From Odontesthes bonariensis (taxonomy: Eukaryota; Chordata; Actinopteri; Atheriniformes; Atherinopsidae), in contig NC_134510.1 in the NCBI RefSeq assembly GCF_027942865.1, positions 8,342,001 to 8,406,000 on the forward strand: a stretch of 64,000 nucleotides of DNA, written 5' to 3'. This document shows, piece after piece, positions 22,471 through 32,708 of this stretch (within the stretch, counting starts at the first letter, position 1; every line of letters begins with the position of its first letter). The translations under genes were made by a program, and so were the position numbers. The notes below the pieces were generated by a model. The model saw nothing but the letters and a program-made list of their open reading frames with translations, was not told the origin of the DNA and did not search any database.

Positions 22471-23195
22471 GCCGCTTTCAGACAGACCGTTCTAAGAAAG
22501 TAGTTATCAGAACTACCCTCCTCGAATTTCGTTCTGATAACTATCCTTCCCCAGCGGAACTGTTTCAGTCTGCATTCACACATGAGTCGGGACCTGATAG
22601 GGACTGATGCGCCGCGCGCAGCCGTCTGCTTCAGTGACGTGTTAGCCGTTAGCCGTTTAGCGCTACATTCAAACACAAAACAAAACGGTAAAAGTAATGA
22701 GAGTAAAAAAAACACCACCAAGAAGCTAATATGGAGAGCGGGGAGGCCACTGTGTTTATGGTCTGCATGATGGTGATATTAATCATGGACAATCACATCA
22801 GGCGTCTAATATCGAGGCTGGAAAAGCTCACAGAGAGAGTCAGGAGATACTTTTTTATTTCATGAAGGAAGAAAGGAGAGCAGAGCGCTGCAGACAAATG
22901 AGACCAGTGTAAGTTTAACTTATTAAACACCCGCCGGTTGTGTCTGTGTCATATGAGGAGACATTTCAGCCGTGATAGCATGTCATGGGGCGTAGCTACC
23001 GACCACCACCACACACCTCCGTTAGATTAGTTCTATAGAACTATGAAAAGACCCGACCTCGGAGAAGGAGCTAAATAGTTATAGGAACTAAGGGAGAAAG
23101 CCCCGAGTTCCTGTATGTCCGAACACGGGAGAAAACGGCCCCGCGGATTAAAAGGTTATTAGAACAGCCAAAGGTCCTACAGTCCGAAAGCGGCT
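22471..23195. mobile_element. TATA-flanked DNA element, 725 bp
   Basis: It is absent from copy B, which reads CAGACTATAAGACAGTGATG at about 25925-25944. In copy A the same flanks surround the element with TATA on both sides (22467-22470 and 23196-23199). The ends are GCCGCTTTCAGACAG and, reversed from the right, AGCCGCTTTCGGACTGT. It could be a PIF/Harbinger-type or another TA-rich-target element. The family is not certain, and there is no transposase frame. Confidence 0.7.
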
Positions 23196-23199
23196 TATA

Positions 23200-24132
23200 A
23201 GACAGTGATGCAGATGAACTGGAAGAATTCTTACTGTTAAACAGCAGAAGTGTAAAGTGAAACATGCTGTGTGTGTTACTGTGCTCATGAGTATTATTTC
23301 ATGTCTTCTGCTGTGACAGAGGTCGTACTAATTCTGTGAATTACAACATTCGCTTTGCTCCAATCGTGCAGTTGTGTGGCATCATCACACTTACACTGAT
23401 TTTTATTTGAAAATGTCTGACTGTTTCTGCAGAGGTGACATGTGGTTTTATCACAAGTGCTTCTACTTCTGCTCAGTTAACATGTTAAACATGATCTTTT
23501 TAAAACAACCTGATGTGTAATTTAAAGTGTGCGTTCTTTATCTCAACAGTTAGGTGTTAGAAATGAGCAGTTTCTCCTCTCTCAGGTCGATGGGGTATTT
23601 ATCAAATCCCTTCCTATGAGTTAATGGAGTCAAAAAATCTGAGATGTAAACAGGATTCTAAATTTTTAGTGTTGCTGGGTTTCAGGGTGAGAAATGAATT
23701 ACATGTTAAAATGAAATGAGGGCTGAGTCTTTGTACTGACGAACACAACTGGGAGTTCTATAGTTCACTTCCTTGAAAAATACTAAAGAACAAACATGAA
23801 GATGGATCACTGAAGGTTTCTTTATACCTGTGATGAAAAACAAACACAGTTTTGTTGCTTCATATTTGTTTTAGTATCAATTTAACTAAAAAAAAAGAAC
23901 TTGAATTTAGATTTTTTTTTTGTATAAGATCCTTAAAAAGGAAGAAACTGACACATTTCCACTCATATTGTTCATATGAACTATAAACTGTAAGTTATCA
24001 TCTGACTCTGTCTGAATATTATTCCTGTAAGAGAAGGAGTGGATCAAACACTGTAAACAAATACAACAACACAATGTTAAAATAAATTTTCAAGAAAGAC
24101 AGCTGAGGAAATCTCATCTGTTTCACTCATCG
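23200..24132. other. Duplicated non-coding sequence, right part of copy A
   Basis: 23200-24010 matches 25931-26661 plus 27270-27343 with small differences. 24011-24132 is seen only in copy A. No gene is recognised. Confidence 0.6.
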
Positions 24133-24363
24133 TGTAAAAGCTCTATTATAAAATGATGAAGCTGAAAGGGAAACATGAAACTGTACAAATGGAACACAGA
24201 GATTCTCCTGTATGGATGCTGCTCCATTCATCAAGTTTCCAAAAACTGAGCTGGGATTTTCTGCAGGAATGAAAACGATCCAAACACTTGTCAGTCTTTG
24301 CTGCTCGATGCCGCTGTAGTGTTTGATGACATCAAAATGTCGTTTACTTCAACAAGCTGAAAG

Positions 24364-25156
24364 CACAGCCCTATCTAACAGCCTTGCCACTTACTATTAA
24401 GCCCCATTGTACCGGCGTTTTGGCTGCAGTTCCACCAGAATTCCACTGGGCGCGTCGGTGGAGACCAGAATGAATTGGGCCCAATAGAGCTAGATGCTAC
24501 AAATGGTCAGTTTCACCTAAGTCTCCTCAAGAGCGCTCAGATTTTAATGTACTTTCTGAGAGCTCAACATGGGTTTCAAGTCAAAAATCTACTGAATGAG
24601 TACATATATCCCTTTGATTTCTTACAGGTTGGCTTCTTGTTGTCCACAACGCACTAGCATTGTGCTAATGACAGCTGGTCGACCGGCGAAAGAATGAATT
24701 ACGACCAGAGGCACCGCTTGACGGCTGGCTCCATACCAAGCGACAACAGAATTAAGATGGACTTTTTCCGCTTATGTTACCTCTGCTCTTCCGAACCTTT
24801 TCCGCAGTAACGGTCACTTTCATTTGACTTTGCTTAAAGCGGCATCTCCGGTCGTAAGCTATGTATGACGTCATATACACTTAAAATCCTTTTTTTAAGC
24901 AAATGAGTGGCTCTAAAAATCTAAAACTCAGCCATGGGTATTTTCTAAACATCCTCTTTCGAACACAACATTCGAATTACTAGAGAAAAAATTATATCTT
25001 GAGATAAGGGCGTATAGCTCCATAGGACTCCATTCATTCTGGTCTCCAAAAATTGAGCGCCCCACGTGGAAAGAGGGTGGAACTGCAACCAAAATCGCCT
25101 CGTTGGAAACCGGAAATGCACCGTGAGTTGCGAATCTGGTAGTAAGAGAATCTGTG
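24364..25156. mobile_element. MITE with long imperfect inverted repeats, 793 bp
   Basis: It is absent from copy A, where the flanks join. It is bounded by a 7-bp duplication CTGAAAG (24357-24363 and 25157-25163; 8 bp if the preceding G is counted). The terminal match is short (CACAG/CTGTG), but long inverted repeats lie inside: GGCGTTTTGGCTGCAGTTCC on the left and, reversed from the right, GGCGATTTTGGTTGCAGTTC. Both are followed by GGAGACCAGAATGAAT. No coding frame. A 7-8 bp duplication would suit a hAT- or P-like element, but the ends are not typical. Confidence 0.7.
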
Positions 25157-25186
25157 CTGAAAGTCTGATAAACGTGAGAGTCTCTC

Positions 25187-25484
25187 GCCGGGTGCTGTGG
25201 CGCGCGCCTGTAATCCAAGCTACCGGGAGGCTGAGGCTGGTGGATCGCTTGAGCTCAGGAGCTCTGAGCTGCAGTGGGCTATGCCGATCGGGTGTCCGCA
25301 CTAAGCTCGGTACTGATATGGTGCTCCTGGGGAAGCCTGGGACCACCAGGTCGTCTAAGGAGGGGAGAACCGGCCCAGGTCGGAAACGGAGCAGGTCAAA
25401 GCCCCCGTGCCGCTCAGTAGTGGGATCGCACCTGTGATTAGACGCTGCAGTGCAGCCTGAGTCATACAGCGGGACCCAGTCTTT
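25187..25484 (+). ncRNA. RN7SL: 7SL (SRP) RNA, full length, copy B
   Basis: This is the RNA scaffold of the signal recognition particle, which pauses translation and targets secretory ribosomes to the ER. It begins GCCGGGTGCTGTGG and includes the Alu domain 5' part, TGCCGATCGGGTGTCCGCAC, the helix 8 block GGTCGGAAACGGAGCAGGTC, CAGTAGTGGGATCGC, the returning strand (GACGCTGCAGTGCAGCCTGA, GCGGGACCCAGTC) and a poly-T stop at 25482-25486. The length of about 298 nt matches vertebrate 7SL (about 300 nt). The only oddity is upstream: a 793-bp MITE ends 30 bp before the start and replaces the normal far-upstream promoter region, so transcription of this copy is uncertain. Confidence 0.9.
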
Positions 25485-25486
25485 TT
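25482..25486 (+). terminator. Pol III terminator of 7SL copy B
   Basis: A TTTTT run follows the 7SL 3' end. Pol III stops at such runs. Confidence 0.8.
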
Positions 25487-26665
25487 ACACTCTTTGTTCT
25501 CTCCAACAAAATACTGGGACAACACACACGCTCCAACATCACCTCTTTACACGTTACAGCAGTTTCTCTATCTTCTCTTTTCCATTGAAAAGCACAGCTG
25601 TTTCTTGGACCTGCAGCGCCCCCACCTGGAGAAGACGAGCAACGACCATCAGCCACATCACTCACCGCTGCTTCACAGATACACTCTGCTCCATCACTCA
25701 CTGAATCAAGCTGCTGCTGTCACATCACACACACTTTGAGGAGACTTTTACTGCTTTGATTAATTGAATACGTCCACAGAGATTCTTTTGGGGTGACAAT
25801 GAGACACACACAACATAAATATGCAAACATTTTAGACTGTCTATCGTGTGACCTTCTCTACAGTTCTTGGATGTTTGTTAGACTGTAATATCAGCACTTG
25901 ACATCTCCGAGTGTGTGCAACACTCAGACTATAAGACAGTGATGCAGATGAACTGGAAGAATTCTTACTTAAACAGCAGAAGTGTAAAGTGAAACATGCT
26001 GTGTGTGTTACTGTGCTCATGAGTATTATTTCATGTCTTCTGCTGTGACAGAGGTCGTACTAATTCTGTGAATTACAACATTCGCTTTGCTCCAATCGTG
26101 CAGTTGTGTGGCATCATCACACTTACACTGATTTTTATTTGAAAATGTCTGACTGTTTCTGCAGAGGTGACGTGGTTTTATCACAAGTGCTTCTACTTCT
26201 GCTCAGTTAACATGTTAAACATGTTCTTTTTAAAACAACCTGATGTGTAATTTAAAGTGTGCGTTCTTTATCTCAACAGTTAGGTGTTAGAAATGAGCAG
26301 TTTCTCCTCTCTCAGGTAGATGTGGTATTTATCAAAATCCCTTCCTATAATTGTACATTTTAGTTAATAGAGTCAAATAATCTGAGATGCAGACAGGATT
26401 CTAAATTGTTAGTGTTGCTGGGTTTCAGGGTGAGAAATGAATTACATGTTAAAGTGAAATGAGGGCTGAGTCTTTGTACTGACGAACACAACTAGGAGTT
26501 CTATAGTTCACTTCCTGAAAAATACTAAAGAACAAACATGAAGATGGATCACTGAAGGTTTCTTTATACCTGTAATGAAAAACAAACACAGTTGTGTTGC
26601 TTCATATTTGTTTTAGCATCAATTTAACTCAAAGAGGAACTCTTTTTTATGTATAAGATACTTAA

Positions 26666-27265
26666 AGCTGCAGTCTGCAGGATTTGTTGTTGTCATACGT
26701 AAAGTCCTAATTTTTGGCATTTTAAGAGTTTACATGATCTATCAGAACGCTTGAAGTTGAAAACGGTGACCTCCGTAGTCGCAAAATGCAAGAAATGCTT
26801 ATTTTTTAACCGAAAAATAAAAAGTTATTCAACTTCCTGTCCCGCCCCATCAAAACACATGAGAACTCGTGCACGTAGACGTGCACGCCAGATGCGCGTA
26901 CACGACTCCTCATTCATCAACTCACCTGTCATTTGCGATCATGGAAGACACAGTAAGTAGACAAGCCCGTAATGAAGTTCAATAGTCCAGATAAATAAGC
27001 GTGAGGACGAGCCTACCTTGTATCGCGCGTGCACAATCGGTGATTGACAGGCAGCAGAGCCCAGCTCGTAACCTGATTGGCTACCTTTTACCGGTCCGGT
27101 CTGCAATTTTGTAAACAAACCTGCTGGCTTTGGAGGGACCTAGCGGGACATATAGGGGACCTAGAGAACTCTTTTTTTTTTGTATTGGGGTATTTAATGT
27201 ACTACTTTCAGAATCCCCGGACAGTTCCAGGCATTATGCTTGAAAAAGAGTTGCAGACTGCAGCT
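26666..27265. mobile_element. TTAA-flanked DNA element, 600 bp
   Basis: The empty site is in copy A (CCTTAAAAAGGAAG at 23931-23944). In copy B the same site has TTAA on both sides (26662-26665 and 27266-27269). The ends are AGCTGCAGTCTGCA and its exact inverse at the right. It has no transposase. The target and AG...CT ends are those of Kolobok/piggyBac-like elements. The short frames inside (26751-26960, 27077-27319) are not recognisable proteins. Confidence 0.8.
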
Positions 27266-27564
27266 TTAAAAAGGAAGAAATTGACACATTTCCACTCAAA
27301 TTGTTCATATCAGCTATAAACGGTAAGTTATCATCTGACTCTGACTCTTTTTTTATTTTCTCTAAAGAGAAGTAGTAAATCTGCTGGCTGTAAAGTGTTA
27401 TTTCAAATCAAGTGGTGCGCATAGGATGACTCCTTACAAACCAACGTCATATTGAATTTTTGACAGGGCTAGATTAAATTGACATTGTAGCCATGTCATT
27501 GGAAATCAACAGCAGAACTCTCTTAGGTTTACGCTACACACAGTGCCAAAATTTGGTTCCCTTA

Positions 27565-27636
27565 TTCCCTGCCCGGGAATCGAACCCAGGCCGCGGCGGT
27601 GAGAGCACCGAATCCTAGCCACTAGACCATCAGGGA
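27565..27636 (-). tRNA. tRNA-Glu (CTC), unit 1
   Basis: Array tRNA-Glu. The consensus gene is 72 nt with acceptor stem TCCCTGA/TCAGGGA, A-box-like TGGTCTAGTGG, anticodon loop CTCTCAC (anticodon CTC at gene nt 34-36, reads GAG) and T-arm GGTTCGATTCC. It delivers glutamate in cytosolic translation. No intron, and CCA is not encoded. Unit 1 has a 7:66 mismatch in the acceptor stem and two G-U wobbles (anticodon stem and T-stem), but a foldable cloverleaf. Confidence 0.8.
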
Positions 27637-27917
27637 CCTAAAAGCTGTGCACACGGTACAGGTTGCAAGACTGTGGTAAAATCTTCCTAACTGGCAAATT
27701 AATTGGCATAGTGCATTGTACTGAAGTTATGAACATTTTAGCCTTAGATGAAAGCAATTATGCGCATCTGGAGAATGAATCCAAGCAAGCACAAGTTTCA
27801 CGCTGAAGACTTCTCTCTTATTTCAGGGAAAAATAGAAAGATTCCTGAGTAAGAGTGAGTGTGTCATAGCCCTGCAAGAAAAACAGTTGATAGATGACTA
27901 AATAAGAGTCTGTCAGG

Positions 27918-27989
27918 GCAATGGTGGTATAGTGGAGAGAATAGCTGCTTGCCAAGCAGTTGACCCGGGTTCGATTCCCGGCCAATGCA
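27918..27989 (+). tRNA. tRNA-Gly (GCC), unit 1
   Basis: Array tRNA-Gly. The consensus gene is 72 nt with acceptor stem GCATTGG/CCAATGC, anticodon arm GCTGC-TTGCCAA-GCAGT (anticodon GCC at gene nt 34-36, reads GGC/GGU) and T-arm CCGGG-TTCGATT-CCCGG. The body (GTATAGTGG, AGCTGC, GCAGTTGA) resembles vertebrate tRNA-Gly(TCC) rather than the usual tRNA-Gly(GCC). Unit 1 has a 4:69 A-A mismatch in the acceptor stem. Confidence 0.8.
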
Positions 27990-28727
27990 TTCTCTGCTCC
28001 TTGTATGATCAGCTTTCTAATGTACCTTGCTATCTCTACCTCTGTTCAGACAATGGGTGGCTTGTAGGGTAAACACAGTCTCAAGCTTAATACACTCTAG
28101 CAACTCTCCATCCAAGGAACCATGTTTTGCTATGACTCTTCAGTTAAAGTGATGGTCTGTTATCTCATGTGCATTCTAAGTTCCTCCTCTACAAAGCAAG
28201 TGGGGAAGATTAGATTCCACAGTGCCATTCAACACAAAAAACGGGCCTCCCTCAAACTCAATCCAAGACGGATGGACGGCCAGCACCTGCCAGATCACCA
28301 AATGCTCCAAGTCCGCGGACAAAAACATTTTGTCCGACAATAGACCATGAAATTTCTCTTTTTCCGTATCATTCGTGGATGCCCATGTCCATTAATGACA
28401 AATGGCATTTCTCTTTGCTGCTCAAATTGTTATTAAGCACCGTGTTACACATCAAAGTATCAGAAAAACTTGATCATTCTTTTAGTTATTAAAAGCCACA
28501 CCGGTCATAGAGCCACTGGTAAGAGTTAAGCGAGCCCTTCTCTAAAGAGAAGTAGTAAATCTGCTGGCTGTAAAGTGTTATTTCAAATCAAGTGGTGCGC
28601 ATAGGATGACTCCTTACAAACCAACGTCCTATTGAATTTGTGACAGGGCTAGATTAAATTGACATTGTAGCCATGTCATTGGAAATCAACAGCAGAACTC
28701 TCTTAGGTTTACGCTACACAAAGTGCC

Positions 28728-28731
28728 AAAA
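28728..28731 (-). terminator. Pol III terminator of tRNA-Glu (representative, unit 2)
   Basis: On the minus strand a TTTT run lies 13 nt beyond the tRNA-Glu 3' end. The run is kept in every unit, even where the neighbouring bases have changed (for example at 35807-35810 and 36988-36992). No comparable run follows tRNA-Gly closely. The first TTTT there is about 140 nt away, with only TTTCT at about 25-30 nt. Confidence 0.6.
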
Positions 28732-28744
28732 TTTGGTTCCCTTA

Positions 28745-28816
28745 TTCCCTGACCGGGAATCGAACCCGGGCCGCGGCGGTGAGAGCGCCGAATCCTAGCC
28801 ACTAGACCATCAGGGA
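28745..28816 (-). tRNA. tRNA-Glu (CTC), unit 2
   Basis: Matches the array consensus; all stems pair and the B box is intact. Confidence 0.92.
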
Positions 28817-29097
28817 CCTAAAAGCTGTGCACACGGTACAGGTTGCAAGACTGTGGTAAAATCTTCCTAACTGGCAAATTAATTGGCATAGTGCATTGTA
28901 CTGAAGTTATGAACATTTTAGCCTTAGATGAAAGCAATTGTGCGCATCTGGAGAATGAATCCAAGCAAGCACAAGTTTCACGCTGAAGACTTCTCTCTTA
29001 TTTCAGGGAAAAATAGAAAGATTCCTGAGTAAGAGTGAGTGTGTCATAGCCCTGCAAGAAAAACAGTTGATAGATGACTAAATAAGAGTCTGTCAGG

Positions 29098-29169
29098 GCA
29101 TTGGTGGTATAGTGGAGAGAATAACTGCTTGCCAAGCAGTTGACCGGGGTTCGATTCCCGGCCAATGCA
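29098..29169 (+). tRNA. tRNA-Gly (GCC), unit 2
   Basis: Base 27 is A instead of G, which turns the 27:43 wobble into a true A-U pair. The T-stem has a 50:64 G-G mismatch. Confidence 0.8.
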
Positions 29170-29916
29170 TTCTCTGCTCCTTGTATGATCAGCTTTCTAA
29201 TGTACCTTGCTATCTCTACCTCTCTTCATACAATGGGTGGCTTGTAGGATAAACACAGTCTCAAGCTTAATGCAACTCTCCATCCAAGGAACCATGTTTT
29301 GCTATGACTCTTCAGTTAAAGTGATGGTCTGTTATCTCATGTGCATTCTAAGTTCCTCCTCTACAAAGCAAGTGGGGAAGATTAGATTCCACGGTGCCAT
29401 ACAACACAAAAAACGGGCCTCCCTCAAACTCAATCCAAGACGGATGGACGGCCAGCACCTGCCAGATAACCAAATGCTCCAAGTCCGCGGACAAAAACAT
29501 TTTGTCCGACAATTGACCATGAAATTTCTCTTTTTCCGTATCATTCGTGGATGCCCATGTCATTTAATGACAAATGGCATTTCTCTTTGCTGCTCAAATT
29601 GTTATTAAGCACCGTGTTACACATCAAAGTATCAGAAAAACTTGATCATTCTTTTAGTTATTAAAAGCCACACCGGTCCTAGAGCTACTGGTAAGAGTTA
29701 AGCTAGCCCTTCTCTAAAGAGAAGTAGTAAATCTGCTGGCTGTAAAGTGTTATTTCAAATCAAGTGGTGCGCATAGGATGACTCCTTACAAACCAACGTC
29801 CTATTGAATTTGTGACAGGGCTAGATTAAATTGACATTGTAGCCATGTCATTGGAAATCAACAGCAGAACTCTCTTAGGTTTACGCTACACACAGTGCCA
29901 AAATTTGGTTCCCTTA

Positions 29917-29988
29917 CTCCCTGACCGGGAATCGAACCCCGGCCGCGGCGGTGAGAGCGCCGAATCCTAGCCACTAGACCATCAGGGA
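29917..29988 (-). tRNA. tRNA-Glu (CTC), unit 3
   Basis: T-stem 50:64 G-G mismatch, and the discriminator base is G instead of A. The rest is consensus. Confidence 0.8.
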
Positions 29989-30269
29989 CCTAAAAGCTGT
30001 GCACACGGTACAGGTTGCAAGACTGTGGTAAAATCTTCCTAACTGGCAAATTAATTGGCATAGTGCATTGTACTGAAGTTATGAACATTTTAGCCTTAGA
30101 TGAAAGCAATTGTGCGCATCTGGAGAATGAATCCAAGCAAGCACAAGTTTCACGCTGAAGACTTCTCTCTTATTTCAGGGAAAAATAGAAAGATTCCTGA
30201 GTAAGAGTGAGTGTGTCATAGCCCTGCAAGAAAAACAGTTGATAGATGACTAAATAAGAGTCTGTCAGG

Positions 30270-30341
30270 GCATTGGTGGTATAGTGGAGAGAATAGCTGC
30301 TTGCCAAGCAGTTGACCCGGGTTCGATTCCCGGCCAATGCA
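30270..30341 (+). tRNA. tRNA-Gly (GCC), unit 3
   Basis: Matches the array consensus; all stems pair. Confidence 0.92.
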
Positions 30342-31103
30342 TTCTCTGCTCCTTGTATGATCAGCTTTCTAATGTACCTTGCTATCTCTACCTCTCTTCA
30401 TACAATGGGTGGCTTGTAGGATAAACACAGTCTCAAGCTTAATACACTCTAGCAACTCTCCATCCAAGGAACCATGTTTTGCTATGACTCTTCAGTTAAA
30501 GCGATGGTCTGTCATCTCATGTGCATTCTAAGTTCGTCCTCTACAAAGCAAGTGGGGAAGATTAGATTCCACAGTGCCATACAACACAAAAAACGTGCCT
30601 CCCTCAAGCTCAATCCAAGACGGATGGAGGGATGGACGGCCAGCACCTGCCAGATCACCAAATCCTCCAAGTCCGCGGACAAAAACATTTTGTCCGACAA
30701 TAGAACTTGAAATTTCTCTTTTTCCGTATCATTCGTGGATGCACATTTCATTTAATGACAAATGGCATTTCTCTTTGCTGCTCAAATTGTTATTAAGCAC
30801 CGTGTTACACATCAAAGTATCAGAAAAACTTGATCATTCTTTTAGTTATTAAAAGCCACACCGGTCCTAGAGCTACTTTTTAGAGTTAAGCGAGCCCTTC
30901 TCTAAAGAGAAGTAGTAAATCTGCTGGCTGTAAAGTGTTATTTCAAATCAAGTGGTGCGCATAGGATGACTCCTTACAAACCAACGTCCTATTGAATTTG
31001 TGACAGGGCTAGATTAAATTGACATTGTAGCCATGTCATTGGAAATCAACAGCAGAACTCTCTTAGTTTACGCTACACACAGTGCCAAAATTTGGTTTCC
31101 TTA

Positions 31104-31175
31104 TTCCCTGACCGGGAATCAAACCCGGGCCGCAGCGGTGAGAGCGCCGAATCCTAGCCACTAGACCATCAGGGA
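31104..31175 (-). tRNA. tRNA-Glu (CTC), unit 4, T-loop variant
   Basis: T-loop is TTTGATT (C56 to T, weakening the B box), plus a 28:42 G-U wobble. Confidence 0.7.
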
Positions 31176-31456
31176 CCTAAAAGCTGTGCACACGGTACAG
31201 GTTGCAAGACTGTGGTAAAATCTTCCTAACTGGCAAATTAATTGGCATAGTGCATTGTACTGAAGTTATGAACATTTTAGCCTTAGATGAAAGCAATTGT
31301 GCGCATCTGGAGAATGAATCCAAGCAAGCACAAGTTTCACGCTGAAGACTTCTCTCTTATTTCAGGTAAAAATAGAAAGATTCCTGAGTAAGAGTGAGTG
31401 TGTCATAGCCCTGCAAGAAAAACAGTTGATAGATGACTAAATAAGAGTCTGTCAGG

Positions 31457-31528
31457 GCATTGGTGGTATAGTGGAGAGAATAGCTGCTTGCCAAGCAGTT
31501 GACCCGGGTTCGATTCCCGGCCAATGCA
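31457..31528 (+). tRNA. tRNA-Gly (GCC), unit 4
   Basis: Matches the array consensus. Confidence 0.92.
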
Positions 31529-32283
31529 TTCTCTGCTCCTTGTATGATCAGCTTTCTAATGTACCTTGCTATCTCTACCTCTGTTCAGACAATGGGTGGA
31601 TTGTAGGGTAAACACAGTCTCAAGCTTAATACACTCTAGCAACTCTTCATCCAAGGAAGCATGTTTTGCTATGACTCTTCAGTTAAAGTGATGGTCTGTT
31701 ATCTCATGTGCATTCTAAGTTCGTCCTCTACAAAGCAAGTGGGGAAGATTAGATTCCACGGTGCCATACAACACAAAAAACGGGCCTCCCTCAAACTCAA
31801 TCCAAGACGGATGGACGGCCAGCACCTGCCAGATAACCAAATGCTCCAAGTCCGCGGACAAAAACATTTTGTCCGACAATTGACCATGAAATTTCTCTTT
31901 TTCCGTATCATTCGTGGATGCCCATGTCATTTAATGACAAATGGCATTTCTCTTTGCTGCTCAAATTGTTATTAAGCACCGTGTTACACATCAAAGTATC
32001 AGAAAAACTTGATCATTCTTTTAGTTATTAAAAGCCACACCGGTCCTAGAGCTACTGGTAAGAGTTAAGCGAGCCCTTCTCTAAAGAGAAGTAGTAAATC
32101 TGCTGAGTGTAAAGTGTTATTTCAAATCAAGTGGTGCGCATAGGATGACTCCTTACAAACCAACGTCCTATTGAATTTGTGACAGGGCTAGATTAAATTG
32201 ACATTGTAGCCATGTCATTGGAAATCAACAGCAGAACTCTCTTAGGTTTACGCTACACACAGTGCCAAAATTTGGTTCCCTTA

Positions 32284-32355
32284 TTCCCTGACCGGGAATC
32301 GAAACCGGGCCGCGGCAGTGAAAGCGCCGAATCCTAGCCACTAGACCATCAGGGA
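32284..32355 (-). tRNA. tRNA-Glu with TTC anticodon, unit 5
   Basis: The anticodon loop is CTTTCAC, so the anticodon is TTC (reads GAA) instead of CTC. The closing 31:39 pair is a G-U wobble and the anticodon stem is otherwise intact. The T-stem pair 53:61 is lost (G53 to T). Still a glutamate codon set, now the other isoacceptor. Confidence 0.75.
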
Positions 32356-32636
32356 CCTAAAAGCTGTGCACACGGTACAGGTTGCAAGACTGTGGTAAAA
32401 TCTTCCTAACTGGCAAATTAATTGGCATAGTGCATTGTACTGAAGTTATGAACATTTTAGCCTTAGATGAAAGCAATTATGCGCATCTGGAGAATGAATC
32501 CAAGCAAGCACAAGTTTCACGCTGAAGACTTCTCTCTTATTTCAGGGAAAAATAGAAAGATTCCTGAGTAAGAGTGATTGTGTCATAGCCCTGCAAGAAA
32601 AACAGTTGATAGATGACTAAATAAGAGTCTGTCAGG

Positions 32637-32708
32637 GCATTGGTGGTATAGTGGAGAGAATAGCTGCTTGCCAAGCAGTTAACCTGGGTTTGATTCCCGG
32701 CCAATGCA
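32637..32708 (+). tRNA. tRNA-Gly (GCC), unit 5, T-loop variant
   Basis: T-loop C56 to T, a T-stem 50:64 U-G wobble, and G to A in the variable loop (AACCTGGGTTTGATT). Likely weak B box. Confidence 0.65.

Larger units (their letters stand above)
11015..24010 (+). repeat. Tandem duplication, copy A (with later insertions)
   Basis: With its insertions removed, this region aligns end to end with 24133-27343. Shared pieces are 11015-11230 with 24133-24340, 11231-11506 with 25161-25436, 11507-11870 with 25515-25880, and 22418-22470 plus 23200-24010 with 25881-26661 plus 27270-27343. Copy A carries the L2-like LINE (with the BEL element in it) and the 725-bp TATA element, all absent from copy B. 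Confidence 0.85.
24133..27343 (+). repeat. Tandem duplication, copy B
   Basis: Second copy of the 7SL-bearing unit, directly following copy A. It lacks the L2, BEL and TATA elements of copy A. It has its own insertions, the 793-bp MITE at 24364-25156 and the 600-bp TTAA element at 26666-27265. The homology stops where the tRNA array begins. Confidence 0.85.
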
